64,000 nt of DNA from Sulfurimonas paralvinellae (GCF_014905135.1 NZ_CP041406.1:682001-746000), one strand, 5' to 3'. Shown: positions 8,225 to 16,842, counted from the first letter of the stretch. Notes: a model not told the origin generated them from the sequence alone. Translations and numbers: made by a program.

Positions 8225-9223
8225 CTATTTCTCTGTGATTATATAAAGGTGTTTCTTTTCCAGTTTTACGATGAGTACTTTGTCTCCCGTGAAAGAAAAA
8301 CTTGGTGATCGGTACTTCTCTTTAAACTTGATTTTAAAGACATTGTCTGTTTCAGGGTAGGGGATAATGTTGATGTCATTAAATATAATTGTTTTTTTCT
8401 CTTGTTTGTTAAAGATTCTTTTTTTGTATTTTGTAAACTTTTCGATATCCATGCCGTCAAATCTTTTAAATTCAGGTGCATAAAAACCAAGATAACTCTC
8501 TATGTCATTATATATCCATGCATAACGCCATGCAAAAAGATTGGAAAGAATTGTAGAAAATTCTTTTTTCGAATGCTGTTTTTCGGGAAGTTCTTTGTCG
8601 ATAATAAGTACAGTTTTATTGATGTCAATATTCTTATCCAGACATTTAATGCTTGTGTTATCAATAGCGATACACCCTTTTGTAAAGGAGTCTCTCTCTT
8701 GATGCATTGGCAGACCGTGTATCCAAATACCTTGTCCTGTTTTTCCTTTGTATTTGTCAAAAACATTTGGATAGGAAGTGACAAAAGCCATAGGTCCGTA
8801 AAATGAGTCTACTTTTGTTATCTTTTTGACGATATCATAGATGCCTATCGGAGTACGAAGGTCTCCCTCTCTCTCTTTATCACCCTGAAGCTTTCCTGTA
8901 AAAGCACTGTACTCTCTTTTGAGTTGATAACTGTTATTGTCATCTTTTTTGTAAATGCAAAGTTTTGAATTTGTTTTATCACATGCCAGTACATTATCAT
9001 AGGATTCAAAATAACCAAAAGTAGTATCTACATTTTTAAGGTAATTTTCCCAGTATATTTCCTGTGTAAGCTCTTTGTCAAGCATTTTTTCAATGTTTTT
9101 AATGCCGTTTTTTCTGTATTGTGTTAAAAGGTCTGTATCTGCAGCAAATAATGAAGTACTTAAAAATGTTAGCAATAGTACAAAAGTAAATTTATGCAAA
9201 GTATTACTGTACATTGTTGTCAT
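8225..9223 (-). CDS. LD-carboxypeptidase with YkuD fold and NTF2-like tail (Csd6/Pgp2-like)
   Basis: A protein of 332 aa with a signal peptide (residues about 1-27, ending SLFA). The YkuD/L,D-transpeptidase-type active site has His169 in GIWIHGLP and Cys184 in SFTKGCIAI. A C-terminal domain (about 220-332, starting around ILSNLFAWRYAWIYNDIESY) looks NTF2-like, as in Csd6 and Pgp2, which cut tetrapeptide stems to tripeptides. It feeds the Csd4-like enzyme encoded 1 nt downstream. The first ATG at 9223 overlaps the end of era by 20 nt. A second in-frame ATG at 9214 is also possible. The pair probably controls cell curvature. Confidence 0.88.
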   Translation of the reverse strand: MTTMYSNTLHKFTFVLLLTFLSTSLFAADTDLLTQYRKNGIKNIEKMLDKELTQEIYWENYLKNVDTTFGYFESYDNVLACDKTNSKLCIYKKDDNNSYQLKREYSAFTGKLQGDKEREGDLRTPIGIYDIVKKITKVDSFYGPMAFVTSYPNVFDKYKGKTGQGIWIHGLPMHQERDSFTKGCIAIDNTSIKCLDKNIDINKTVLIIDKELPEKQHSKKEFSTILSNLFAWRYAWIYNDIESYLGFYAPEFKRFDGMDIEKFTKYKKRIFNKQEKKTIIFNDINIIPYPETDNVFKIKFKEKYRSPSFSFTGDKVLIVKLEKKHLYIITEK

Positions 9224-10091
9224 ACCCTATCTCTTTTAAAAAATGTTTGTCTTTGGTCCAGCCTTTTTTGACGACAACCTGAAGGTTGAGATAGGCTTTT
9301 TTTCCGCTGAGTGCTTCTATCTTTTCTCTGGCGGCTTTGCCGATTCTTTTTATGGCTTCGCCTTTTTTACCAATGATGATGCCTTTTTGGGACTCTTTTT
9401 CAATGATGATAGTCGCATAGATCCTGTCAATACCGTGATCCTCTTCTATGGAGTCTATGATGACATCAGATTCGTACGGCACTTCATCGGATATATTTTC
9501 AAAAATTGCCTCGCGGATAAAACCTGCATAGATGTCACGAACAAGTTCACTTGTAAGGTCTTCAGGATCATATAGAAAAGGTGACTCAGGGAGAAGTTTT
9601 GCAATTGTGTCTAGTAGATCTTTATGTCCAACCTTTCTTGGGATGGCAACAGGAATGAGGGCTTCGAACTTATCGGCATATTTATTATAAGCTGCTATTT
9701 TTTTAAAGAGTTTTTCCTGAGAGACCTGATCGATCTTTGAGAGAACAATAATATGAGGAATAGCTTTTTTGTTAAGTGTTAAAAACTTTTCATAATGTTC
9801 TGTTGAGTCAGTCACAGGTGCGAGATAGACGATGAGATCACAATCACCCATTGCTTTGAGCGCTTCATCGAGCATAAACTTATTGAGTACTTTCTCTTTT
9901 TCATGCAGACCCGGAGTATCGACAAAAATGATCTGCGCATTTTCGTGCATGACAATTGCGTTGGAGCGTTTTCTTGTTGCATTGGCCTTTTGGCTGACCA
10001 TTGCAATCTTTTCACCTAATAGTGAGTTCATCAGTGTACTTTTTCCAGCGTTTGGACGCCCAATAAGTGAAACAAAACCGGCTTTTGTCAT
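9204..10091 (-). CDS. era: GTPase Era, 16S rRNA processing and 30S assembly
   Basis: A TrmE-Era-EngA family GTPase. The P-loop GRPNAGKS is at residues 11-18, the G3 motif DTPG and the G4 motif SKID follow, and a C-terminal KH domain carries IIIGKKGEAIKRIGKAAREK-type sequence. I chose the ATG at 10091 (295 aa) because it follows GAAGG with good spacing and begins just after the hslU stop. A longer reading from 10175 would run back into hslU and add 28 unlikely residues. Era binds the 3' end of 16S rRNA. The gene sits in the hslV-hslU-era run common in Campylobacterota and overlaps the csd6-like gene by 20 nt. Confidence 0.95.
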   Translation of the reverse strand: MTKAGFVSLIGRPNAGKSTLMNSLLGEKIAMVSQKANATRKRSNAIVMHENAQIIFVDTPGLHEKEKVLNKFMLDEALKAMGDCDLIVYLAPVTDSTEHYEKFLTLNKKAIPHIIVLSKIDQVSQEKLFKKIAAYNKYADKFEALIPVAIPRKVGHKDLLDTIAKLLPESPFLYDPEDLTSELVRDIYAGFIREAIFENISDEVPYESDVIIDSIEEDHGIDRIYATIIIEKESQKGIIIGKKGEAIKRIGKAAREKIEALSGKKAYLNLQVVVKKGWTKDKHFLKEIGYDNNVQ

Positions 10092-10107
10092 CTTGGTAAC
10101 CTTCAAT

Positions 10108-11439
10108 TTATAATATATAGCGTGAGAGGTCGTCATCTTCAACGACTTCATCGAGTTTTTCATGCACAAGCGCACTTGTTACAACGAACTCTTTATCTTT
10201 GTATTCATCGGCATGGAAGCTGATATCTTCTAAGATACGTTCAAGTACCGTATGCAAGCGGCGTGCCCCAATATCTTCTGCCATCTCATTGGCACGATGG
10301 GCAAGTTTTGCGATGGTTTTGATGGCTTCATCTTCAAAGACAAGCTGCATCCCTTCGACACTTAGCAGCGCTTCATACTGCTTAAGCAGTGAGTTCTCTG
10401 TCTGCGTGAGGATCTGATAGAGCGTTTCTTCTGTAAGAGCCTCAAGCTCTACTCGCAGCGGAAAACGTCCTTGAAGTTCAGGAATCAGATCACTTGGTTT
10501 GCTTACATGAAACGCACCGGCTGCTATGAAGAGTATATGGTCGGTATTGATCGTTCCATATTTTGTAGCCACACTTGATCCTTCAACTATTGGAAGCAGG
10601 TCGCGCTGAACACCCTCTTTGGAAGGATCATTTCTTCCCTGACTCTTTTCAGAAAGAGCGATCTTATCAATTTCATCAAGAAAGATAATGCCGCCGTTCT
10701 CAGCACGGCGAAGAGCTTCAGCCGTAACGGAGTTCATATCTAAAAGTTTTGCACTCGCTTCCTGACGGAGCAGTATCTTTGCATCTTTTACCGAAATTTC
10801 GCGTTTGCTGTTTTCTTTGCTGAGTGATGAGAAGACCTTTGAGAAGCTCTCTTGAACCTTCGCCATTTCAGGCGGCAAGTTCGTGTCATTGAACTCGACA
10901 TTCATATTTTGTTCTATGTCGAGTTCTATGATCTTTTCATCCATTTCACCTGTTTCGACACGTTTCTCGGTTGCTTCAAGCAGGCGTTGATAATCATCTT
11001 TTTTACTTTCACTTGCTCCTGCAGGAAGTGGAGGGACGAGTTTTTCCGTAATACGGTTGATGATGTAGTTCTCTATTTTTACTTTGTTGGCTTCTTCCTG
11101 TTCCGCTTTGACGATGGAGATGGAATTGACGACAAGATCACGTATCATGGACTCAACATCACGCCCGACGAAACCAACCTCTGTATATTTACTTGCCTCG
11201 ACTTTGATAAAAGGCACCTTCATCATTTTTGCAAGTCTGCGTGAGATCTCCGTTTTACCGACACCGGTGGAACCGATCATCAAAATATTTTTCGGTTTGA
11301 TCTCCTGCTGCATATCTTCTGATAGCTGCATACGTCTGTAACGGGTTCGCAGGGCAAGGGCAATCGTTTTTTTCGCGTTTTTTTGACTGATGACATATTT
11401 GTCAAGATATTCAACGATCTCTTTTGGTGTCATATTCAT
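10108..11439 (-). CDS. hslU: HslU, ATPase and unfoldase subunit of the HslUV protease
   Basis: A protein of 443 aa, full family length. An N-terminal AAA module holds Walker A GSTGVGKT (about residues 53-60). The inserted I-domain (about 110-215) follows, then Walker B IIFLDEIDKI and the C-terminal sensor domain ending DLSRYIL, the tail that docks into HslV. HslU feeds unfolded proteins into the HslV peptidase in the cytoplasm. It overlaps hslV by 1 nt, so the two are coupled. The start ATG at 11439 directly follows the hslV end. A GCGTGAG word lies over the last codons at 10120-10126, and an exact TGCGTGAG is at 11238-11245. Confidence 0.97.
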   Translation of the reverse strand: MNMTPKEIVEYLDKYVISQKNAKKTIALALRTRYRRMQLSEDMQQEIKPKNILMIGSTGVGKTEISRRLAKMMKVPFIKVEASKYTEVGFVGRDVESMIRDLVVNSISIVKAEQEEANKVKIENYIINRITEKLVPPLPAGASESKKDDYQRLLEATEKRVETGEMDEKIIELDIEQNMNVEFNDTNLPPEMAKVQESFSKVFSSLSKENSKREISVKDAKILLRQEASAKLLDMNSVTAEALRRAENGGIIFLDEIDKIALSEKSQGRNDPSKEGVQRDLLPIVEGSSVATKYGTINTDHILFIAAGAFHVSKPSDLIPELQGRFPLRVELEALTEETLYQILTQTENSLLKQYEALLSVEGMQLVFEDEAIKTIAKLAHRANEMAEDIGARRLHTVLERILEDISFHADEYKDKEFVVTSALVHEKLDEVVEDDDLSRYIL

Positions 11440-11981
11440 TATTCTGAATCCTCTAATGAGAGTGTTTTAATGTTATGATTGGTATAGATGCACAGATCGG
11501 CAGCGATATGCAAGGACTCTTTTACCAGTTCTTCTTCGTCAAGGTCTGCATGTTTTTTAAGTGCACGTGCGGCAGATATGGCAAAATTACCGCCGCTTCC
11601 GATGGATGCTATCTCTCCATCTTCAGGCTCCACCACATCACCGTTTCCTGTTAATATGAAGATGTGTTCATTGTTTAGAACGATCATCATCGCTTCCAAT
11701 CGACGTAGAACTTTGTCTTTTCGCCAGGCTTTAGAGAACTCGATAACGGACTTGAGTAAGTCCCCTTTTTTATTCTCTAAGAACTCTTCGAACATATCAA
11801 AAAGATTAAATGCATCGGCAGTGCTGCCGGCAAAACCTGCAAGGATTTTACCATGGTAGAGTGTACGAATCTTTGTTGCATTGCTTTTGAGGACAGAATC
11901 CCCAAAAGTTACCTGACCATCACCGCCGATAACGGCTCTATTTTTACCCTTATATGCCAGTATGGTAGTTGCATCAAACAT
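11439..11981 (-). CDS. hslV: HslV, peptidase subunit of the HslUV protease
   Basis: A protein of 180 aa, an N-terminal-nucleophile threonine peptidase. The segment TTILAYKG places the catalytic Thr after a short MFDA lead, the form I recall for H. pylori HslV, so the four leading residues are presumably removed. The strand [10 protein letters not shown] and the glycine-rich [16 protein letters not shown] segment (around residue 120-140) are typical. Active with HslU as a two-part ATP-dependent protease. A GGAGAG ribosome site precedes the ATG. The gene is 6 nt after rplI. Confidence 0.97.
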   Translation of the reverse strand: MFDATTILAYKGKNRAVIGGDGQVTFGDSVLKSNATKIRTLYHGKILAGFAGSTADAFNLFDMFEEFLENKKGDLLKSVIEFSKAWRKDKVLRRLEAMMIVLNNEHIFILTGNGDVVEPEDGEIASIGSGGNFAISAARALKKHADLDEEELVKESLHIAADLCIYTNHNIKTLSLEDSE

Positions 11982-11987
11982 TCTTAA

Positions 11988-12434
11988 CTACTCTCCTTGA
12001 ATATCAACATGAAGTTTCGCATGAATACCGTGGCCGAGTTTAAGGTCTACATCATGTTCACCGACTGTTTTGATGGCAGTTTTGTCTGTAATGTGTTTTT
12101 TATCTATCTCGATGCCGTGTTGTTCTTGAAGCGCTTGTGCGATTTCCTCTTTTGTCACAGCACCGAAAAGGTGACCGTTTTGACCGATTTTCTTTGTGAT
12201 GATAATTTCGATCTTATCAAGTTTTTCAGCTAATTCTTTAAGACGAGCTATTTCAGCTGCTTCTTCTTCAGCTTTTCTTTTGATTTCTGCTTCATGCTCA
12301 GCGATAATCTCTGGAGTTGCTGGTTTTGCAAAACCTTTTTTGATTAAAAAGTTTTGACCGTAACCAGGTTTCACCTCTTTGACTTCACCTGCGCTGCCTA
12401 AACTTTTTACATCTTTTATTAAAAGTACTTTCAT
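11988..12434 (-). CDS. rplI: 50S ribosomal protein L9
   Basis: A protein of 148 aa with the standard L9 layout: an N-terminal rRNA-binding domain (KVLLIKDVKSLGSAGEVKEV, and PGYGQNFLIKKGFA), a long central helix rich in Glu and Ala (about 42-75), and a C-terminal domain ending HAKLHVDIQGE. It binds 23S rRNA and helps keep reading frame. AAAGGA precedes the ATG. It lies in the same direction and close to hslV downstream and to the FTR-rhodanese gene upstream, so it is probably cotranscribed with them. Confidence 0.97.
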   Translation of the reverse strand: MKVLLIKDVKSLGSAGEVKEVKPGYGQNFLIKKGFAKPATPEIIAEHEAEIKRKAEEEAAEIARLKELAEKLDKIEIIITKKIGQNGHLFGAVTKEEIAQALQEQHGIEIDKKHITDKTAIKTVGEHDVDLKLGHGIHAKLHVDIQGE

Positions 12435-12456
12435 GAAAATATATCCTTTGCTTTTT

Positions 12457-13194
12457 CTATCTTTCTATTTCACCAGGGTAGGCTACGATACCGTTTGTAA
12501 GGTTGCCGATTTTAGTGTATCCGTTATCAGTCAAGATGCGTGCTACGTGAGCAGAACGGCTTCCTACATGACAATAAACGATGATATTTTCATCTTTACC
12601 AAGATTTGCCTCTTCCCATGTCTGGAAGAATGAACTTGTCGGAACAAGTTTATCCGCTCCTTTGATGTGACCCATCTGCCACTCCATATACTCACGTACA
12701 TCAACGAGTGTGAATTTTACCATACCAAGCTCACGTGCTTCAAGGAGTGCAACAAGTTCGTCACCATCAAGTTCATCTTTGTTGACAAGCATTTCACACT
12801 CTTCTTTTGAAAGACCGCGAGAGTGAGTGTGAGCCACTTCTTCCATACCGAGTTCAACTCTTTTTTTCTCAGCAAATTCCGGAGTACAAAAGATTCCACA
12901 GTGACAAACACCATTTTCAGGTATCTCTCTTTCAATAGCCGGTTTACAAGGACAGATTCTGTCATCTGCAGATTTTGGTTTTCCATCTTCTTCAATGACC
13001 ATAAAACAAGGGCAGAAACGTTTTTTGTACATCATTTTATTACGGGCAAGACCCATTTGAACGCCTTCGTTCACATCTTCTTGCGGATTGTATACCCAGC
13101 CGAATTGTGCATTAACCTTATCTGTAAATTTTATTGTTTTTTCTAACTCTGCCTGAAACTCCGGAGAGTTCATATCAATTTTAATCATACTCAT
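12457..13194 (-). CDS. Fusion of ferredoxin:thioredoxin reductase catalytic-type domain and rhodanese domain
   Basis: A protein of 245 aa, soluble. The N-terminal half holds seven cysteines in the FTR beta-chain pattern: C61-P-C63, C81-P-C83, C97-H-C99, plus C103. This pattern builds a 4Fe-4S cluster next to a redox disulfide. The CPC to CPC gap is 17 residues and the CPC to CHC gap 13, a little different from plant FTR as I remember it. The C-terminal half (about 145-245) is a rhodanese domain with active-site Cys208 in YCHVGSRSAHV and VDVREYMEWQMGHI upstream. It may pass electrons or sulfane sulfur, but the substrate is unknown. The start is fixed by AAGGA 7 nt before ATG at 13194. Confidence 0.85.
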   Translation of the reverse strand: MSMIKIDMNSPEFQAELEKTIKFTDKVNAQFGWVYNPQEDVNEGVQMGLARNKMMYKKRFCPCFMVIEEDGKPKSADDRICPCKPAIEREIPENGVCHCGIFCTPEFAEKKRVELGMEEVAHTHSRGLSKEECEMLVNKDELDGDELVALLEARELGMVKFTLVDVREYMEWQMGHIKGADKLVPTSSFFQTWEEANLGKDENIIVYCHVGSRSAHVARILTDNGYTKIGNLTNGIVAYPGEIER

Positions 13195-13210
13195 ATTTTT
13201 TCCTTATTAT

Positions 13211-14440
13211 TTAGCTTCTGTTATGTTTGTTTTTTCTTGCTTTACCTTCAATGATAAAACGAAGTGCATTGAGCTTGATGAAACCTTCTGCATCTTTTTG
13301 GTTGTAGACTTCATCTTCTTCGAAAGTTGAGTATTCAGGATTGAAGAGTGATACATCAGAACTTCTTCCGACAACAGTTACATTGCCTTTGTAAAGTTTG
13401 AGGCGGACTGTTCCTTCTACCCACTCCTGTGTCTTGTCAATGGCAGCCTGAAGCATTTCACGCTCAGGTGACCACCAGAATCCGTTGTAGATAAGTTTCG
13501 CATAACGAGGCATCATCTCATCTTTGAGGTGTGCAGCTTCACGGTCAAGTGTGATCGATTCGATGGCACGGTGTGCTTTGAGCATGATAGTTCCACCCGG
13601 AGTTTCATAGCAGCCACGTGCTTTCATTCCGACAAAACGATTTTCAACGATATCTACGCGCCCGATACCGTGTTTCCCACCGAGCTCATTGAGCGTTTTC
13701 AGCATAGTTGCCGGGCTTAATGCTTCACCGTTAAGTGTTATTGGATCGCCGTTTTTGTAGCCGAGTTCTATATATTCAGCCTCATCCGGTGCACTCTCCG
13801 GTGAGTTTGTCCAGAGCCACATAGACTCTTCTGGCTCTGCGGCAGGGTCTTCTAAAATACCGCCTTCATAAGAGATATGAAGCAGGTTTGCATCCATCGA
13901 GTAAGGAGATTTTTTGCCTTTTTTCTCGATCTGAATATCGTGTTTTGCAGCATATGCTAAAAGTTTTTCACGAGAATTAAGATCCCACTCACGCCATGGA
14001 GCGATGATAGTAAGTGTTGCATCTTGACCGAGGTAACCCATCTCAAAACGCACCTGATCGTTTCCTTTTCCCGTTGCACCGTGGCTGACACCATCGGCAC
14101 CGGTTATCTTGGCAATCTCCGCCTGACGTTTTGCAATAAGCGGACGAGCTATTGAAGTCCCAAGCAGGTATTCACCTTCATAGATCGCATTGGCGCGAAA
14201 CATTGGGAAAACAAAATCTTTTACAAACTCTTCACGTAAGTCGTCGATGAAAATATTTTCAGGTTTGATGCCAAGTTCAAGGGCTTTTTTGCGAGCAGGT
14301 TCAAGCTCTTCACCTTGTCCGAGGTCAGCCGTAAAAGTTACAACTTCACATTGGTACTCATCTTGGAGCCATTTTAAAATAACACTCGTATCAAGACCTC
14401 CAGAGTAGGCTAATACTACTTTTTTAACACTTTTTTTCAT
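13211..14440 (-). CDS. argG: Argininosuccinate synthase
   Basis: About 409 aa. The N-type ATP pyrophosphatase P-loop is at the start ([18 protein letters not shown]), followed by [15 protein letters not shown] and the citrulline/aspartate binding segments. It joins citrulline and aspartate using ATP in arginine synthesis. I prefer the ATG at 14440, because AAGG lies 7 nt before it. An in-frame TTG two codons earlier (14446) is possible. A clear -10 box (TATAAT) lies about 35 nt upstream, so this gene probably opens the long minus-strand series that runs to the left edge. argB and argH are elsewhere in the window. Confidence 0.96.
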   Translation of the reverse strand: MKKSVKKVVLAYSGGLDTSVILKWLQDEYQCEVVTFTADLGQGEELEPARKKALELGIKPENIFIDDLREEFVKDFVFPMFRANAIYEGEYLLGTSIARPLIAKRQAEIAKITGADGVSHGATGKGNDQVRFEMGYLGQDATLTIIAPWREWDLNSREKLLAYAAKHDIQIEKKGKKSPYSMDANLLHISYEGGILEDPAAEPEESMWLWTNSPESAPDEAEYIELGYKNGDPITLNGEALSPATMLKTLNELGGKHGIGRVDIVENRFVGMKARGCYETPGGTIMLKAHRAIESITLDREAAHLKDEMMPRYAKLIYNGFWWSPEREMLQAAIDKTQEWVEGTVRLKLYKGNVTVVGRSSDVSLFNPEYSTFEEDEVYNQKDAEGFIKLNALRFIIEGKARKNKHNRS

Positions 14441-14474
14441 CTGCAAACCTTCTAATTCTAAAATAATTGACGCG

Positions 14475-14480
14475 ATTATA
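14475..14480 (-). promoter_or_regulatory. Promoter -10 box of argG
   Basis: TATAAT on the minus strand, preceded by CGA, about 30-35 nt before the argG start. No convincing -35 hexamer is present, which is normal for sigma70 promoters in Campylobacterota. Confidence 0.65.
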
Positions 14481-14569
14481 TCGAAAAAGAGGTGATATTT
14501 TGCTTATAAGAAAGTATATAAGAAGAGTAAATAAGAAAAAATGAAGTAAATTTTAAAAAAGGGAGTAGG

Positions 14570-14591
14570 TTTATGCTCATAAGAGCATAAA
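14570..14591 (-). terminator. Hairpin terminator after flaG
   Basis: A perfect 9-bp inverted repeat (TTTATGCTC / GAGCATAAA) with a 4-nt loop, starting 5 nt after the flaG stop on the minus strand. A run of T follows about 9 nt later. It separates flaG from the argG promoter. Confidence 0.7.
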
Positions 14592-14595
14592 ATCA

Positions 14596-14997
14596 TTACC
14601 CCTTGGAATCAAATAAGATGCCGGTGACTTCCTGCATTTTCGGTAAGAAATCCTGTGCCTGTTCAGCCGGAAATCTTCGAATCATTTTATGGGTTTTTGC
14701 ATCAATTGCCGCTACATAAAATATATCATGCTGATCAACCCCAAATTTTATGTCAGTACTCAACGGTGCCATTGTATCATTGAGCTTTTTTACAAGATCT
14801 TCAACATCTTTTTGAGAGTTTATTTTTTCTTTGGAAGTAGATGAAGCGTCCTGCATTTGTTTGACAACATTGTCCTGCCTCGTTCTTGTTTGTGAAACCT
14901 GCTGTGTCGTTTGTATCTGTTGTTCTACTCTTCCTTGAGTATCTTGTGTGTTTACTTGAGATTGTTGCTGTCTTGCAACATTAGCTATGCCATCCAT
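14596..14997 (-). CDS. flaG: FlaG family flagellar protein
   Basis: A protein of 133 aa. The N-terminal half is disordered and rich in Gln, Thr and Asn. The C-terminal half (about 65-130) is the FlaG domain: LNDTMAPLSTDIKFGVDQHD, then DAKTHKMIRRFPAEQAQDFL. FlaG is exported or associated with the filament and limits flagellar length in C. jejuni. AGGAG precedes the ATG. It stands alone, with no other flagellar gene in the window, but has a FliA-type promoter of its own just upstream and a terminator right after it, so it is a single-gene unit tied to the late flagellar regulon. Confidence 0.88.
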   Translation of the reverse strand: MDGIANVARQQQSQVNTQDTQGRVEQQIQTTQQVSQTRTRQDNVVKQMQDASSTSKEKINSQKDVEDLVKKLNDTMAPLSTDIKFGVDQHDIFYVAAIDAKTHKMIRRFPAEQAQDFLPKMQEVTGILFDSKG

Positions 14998-15036
14998 GAC
15001 CTACTCCTGTACTACATAATATAATTATTAATGACA

Positions 15037-15063
15037 ATATCGACACAAAAACTGATAACTTTA
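15037..15063 (-). promoter_or_regulatory. Sigma28 (FliA) promoter of flaG
   Basis: On the minus strand TAAAGTT (15063-15057) matches the FliA -35 TAAAGTTT, and CGATAT (15042-15037) matches the Campylobacter -10 CGATWT. TAAA and CGAT are 17 nt apart, the same as in TAAA-N15-GCCGATAA. It lies 40 nt before the flaG ATG. It overlaps the long reading of the MFS gene on the other strand, which supports the shorter start of that gene. Confidence 0.7.
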
Positions 15064-15126
15064 GAAAAAAATAGAAAAAAATTCAAATTTCTTTTTTATG
15101 CTCGTTTTTATGCTACCCTTTCACCT

Positions 15127-16329
15127 ATGAAACTCTATATGGATTTATTGCGAGAAGAGGTCGTTTTAAGGCGGCTTTCGATTATTCAGCTTATTAGTTA
15201 TTTCGGTGCATGGTTCTCAAATGTGGCTATCTATACACTCCTTATTCATCTTGATGCATCTGCAGAAGTGGTCGCCTTTGTAGCCATGCTGCATTTTCTC
15301 GCAGGAGTGGTGCAGGCACCTTTTTCAGGTCCGATTATTGACCGTTTTAAGGCAAAAGAGTTGATGCTTTTTCTGATAGCTGTCGAAATTGTTTCAACGG
15401 CTGCATTGGTCTTTATATCTCAGCTATCTGATTTGCATCTGCTCTATATTCTTATCTTTATAAAAATGGCGGCGGCATCATTTTACTTTACGACAGAGAT
15501 GTCACTTTTGCCGAAGATTTTGCATGGCGACAAACTGCAAAAAGCCAATGAACTGCACTCGATTATCTGGTCACTGTCTTATACTTTGGGTATGGCAATA
15601 AGCGGCTTCGTTGTCTACTGGCTTGGCATAAAAACGGCTTTTTTACTTGATGCAGTGATGTTCATCATCGCTTTTTTTCTGTTGTACGACCTTCATTTCA
15701 AAGATGAAGTGCTACAGATAGAAGAAAACATTTTAAAAATGATGGTTGATACATTTTTATATCTGCGTGAGAATCCAAAAGCGATTCATCTGATGATTAT
15801 TCACTCTTTTGTGGGATTGACAGCTTTTGATGCTTTGGTGGCTTTAATGGTAGACAGATGTTATGCCTCGCTCATTGCTGCTTCTTTGGCTTTGGGACTT
15901 TTACACTCGGCTCGTGCCATCGGGCTTGTTATAGGTCCTGTCATACTTGGAAAGTGGATAAACAACAAACGGCTTGTTTACGTTTTTATAGCGCAGGGGT
16001 TGGCAGTCTGGCTCTGGGCATACTGGATGCATAATTTTTACCTTTCGATTTTAGCCAGTATCACTGTCGGTTTTTTCACAACGACACTCTGGTCGTACAG
16101 CTATACGCTGCTGCAAAAGAACATAGACAAAAAATATTATGGACGTATAGTAGCTTACAATGATATGCTTTTTTTAGGCTCGGCAGCTTTTACCTCTTAT
16201 ATGATAGGATATCTGGCAACTATTGAATACTCTTTGGAAAATATCACTTTTTTGATGGGACTTGGCTTTATCATAGGTGCGGTGTATTATAATTATGTGC
16301 TTAAAAAAGAGAAAATAGATGATATTTAG
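15127..16329 (+). CDS. MFS transporter
   Basis: About 400 aa with roughly 11-12 hydrophobic helices across the whole length, an integral inner-membrane protein of the major facilitator family (MFS_1/MFS_3 type, similar to enterobactin exporter-like or unknown drug efflux proteins). I chose the ATG at 15127 (MKLYMDLLREEVV) because the longer reading from 15031 adds a basic 32-residue leader that overlaps the flaG promoter; neither start has a strong ribosome site. The motif between helices 2 and 3 reads FSGPIIDRFKAKELM, close to the MFS loop motif. Substrate unknown. One TGCGTGAG at 15764-15771. Confidence 0.85.
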   Translation: MKLYMDLLREEVVLRRLSIIQLISYFGAWFSNVAIYTLLIHLDASAEVVAFVAMLHFLAGVVQAPFSGPIIDRFKAKELMLFLIAVEIVSTAALVFISQLSDLHLLYILIFIKMAAASFYFTTEMSLLPKILHGDKLQKANELHSIIWSLSYTLGMAISGFVVYWLGIKTAFLLDAVMFIIAFFLLYDLHFKDEVLQIEENILKMMVDTFLYLRENPKAIHLMIIHSFVGLTAFDALVALMVDRCYASLIAASLALGLLHSARAIGLVIGPVILGKWINNKRLVYVFIAQGLAVWLWAYWMHNFYLSILASITVGFFTTTLWSYSYTLLQKNIDKKYYGRIVAYNDMLFLGSAAFTSYMIGYLATIEYSLENITFLMGLGFIIGAVYYNYVLKKEKIDDI

Positions 16330-16570
16330 TTTTGCGATACTTGGCGGGATCCTTTTGAATGTTGGTGCATATCTGACTTATAAAGGCAAAATCTATCAGG
16401 CAGTCATAGTTTATATGTTTGCCGATCTGTGTTGGATAATCATGGCATTTGAAAAAGAGGACCTTATTGGTGCGGGGTTTATCATTGTAGGGACACTGTT
16501 TGGCCTTTTGGCCTTTTTGAAGATGAAAGAGGGTGCAATGAGAAAAAGTTTAAATGAGGATGAAAAGTAG
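16319..16570 (+). CDS. Small membrane protein, unknown function
   Basis: A protein of 83 aa with three hydrophobic helices (about 3-20, 26-44, 50-66) and a charged tail. The ATG overlaps the end of the MFS gene by 11 nt, and its stop overlaps the next gene start by 1 nt (TAGTG). It is part of a four-gene run MFS-orf-orf-MATE. I do not recognise a family. The overlaps on both sides argue that it is a real gene. Confidence 0.65.
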   Translation: MIFSFAILGGILLNVGAYLTYKGKIYQAVIVYMFADLCWIIMAFEKEDLIGAGFIIVGTLFGLLAFLKMKEGAMRKSLNEDEK

Positions 16571-16842
16571 TGGTATACAAGTACAAAGATGAAGAGATAC
16601 GTTTAGATAATTTGGTTCGGCTTTATGGTGCAGTTGTCATTGATATGCAGGGGGAAATTGCGGAGATGAGCTTGGAGTGGTTCGACCTCTACGGCGATAA
16701 AGTAAAACTGCTGCACTATGCACTGGTCTTTGACTATACGCCTCCGGGAGAAAATGTCAGAGATAAAAAAGTGTTGGAGTTTGCCACAAAAGATGAACTT
16801 ATAGAGAGAATGCAAGAGGTAGCACAATTTTTTCAAAAATAA
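16570..16842 (+). CDS. Small soluble protein, unknown function
   Basis: A protein of 90 aa, acidic, no membrane segment, GTG start within TAGTG at the end of the previous gene. It has LYGAVVIDMQGEIAEMSLEW followed by a Pro-Gly turn and a helical end (ELIERMQEVAQFF). No known motif. Its stop TAA is followed directly by TT, so the next gene (MATE) may start within TAATT. A hypothetical gene supported by position in the tight run. Confidence 0.65.
   Translation: MVYKYKDEEIRLDNLVRLYGAVVIDMQGEIAEMSLEWFDLYGDKVKLLHYALVFDYTPPGENVRDKKVLEFATKDELIERMQEVAQFFQK

Noticed and set aside
10092-10175. Longer N-terminus for Era
   Set aside because: Runs into hslU; the ATG at 10091 has GAAGG with good spacing and gives the normal Era length.
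15031-15126. Longer N-terminus for the MFS transporter
   Set aside because: It would overlap the FliA promoter of flaG, is basic and not membrane-like, and lacks a ribosome site.
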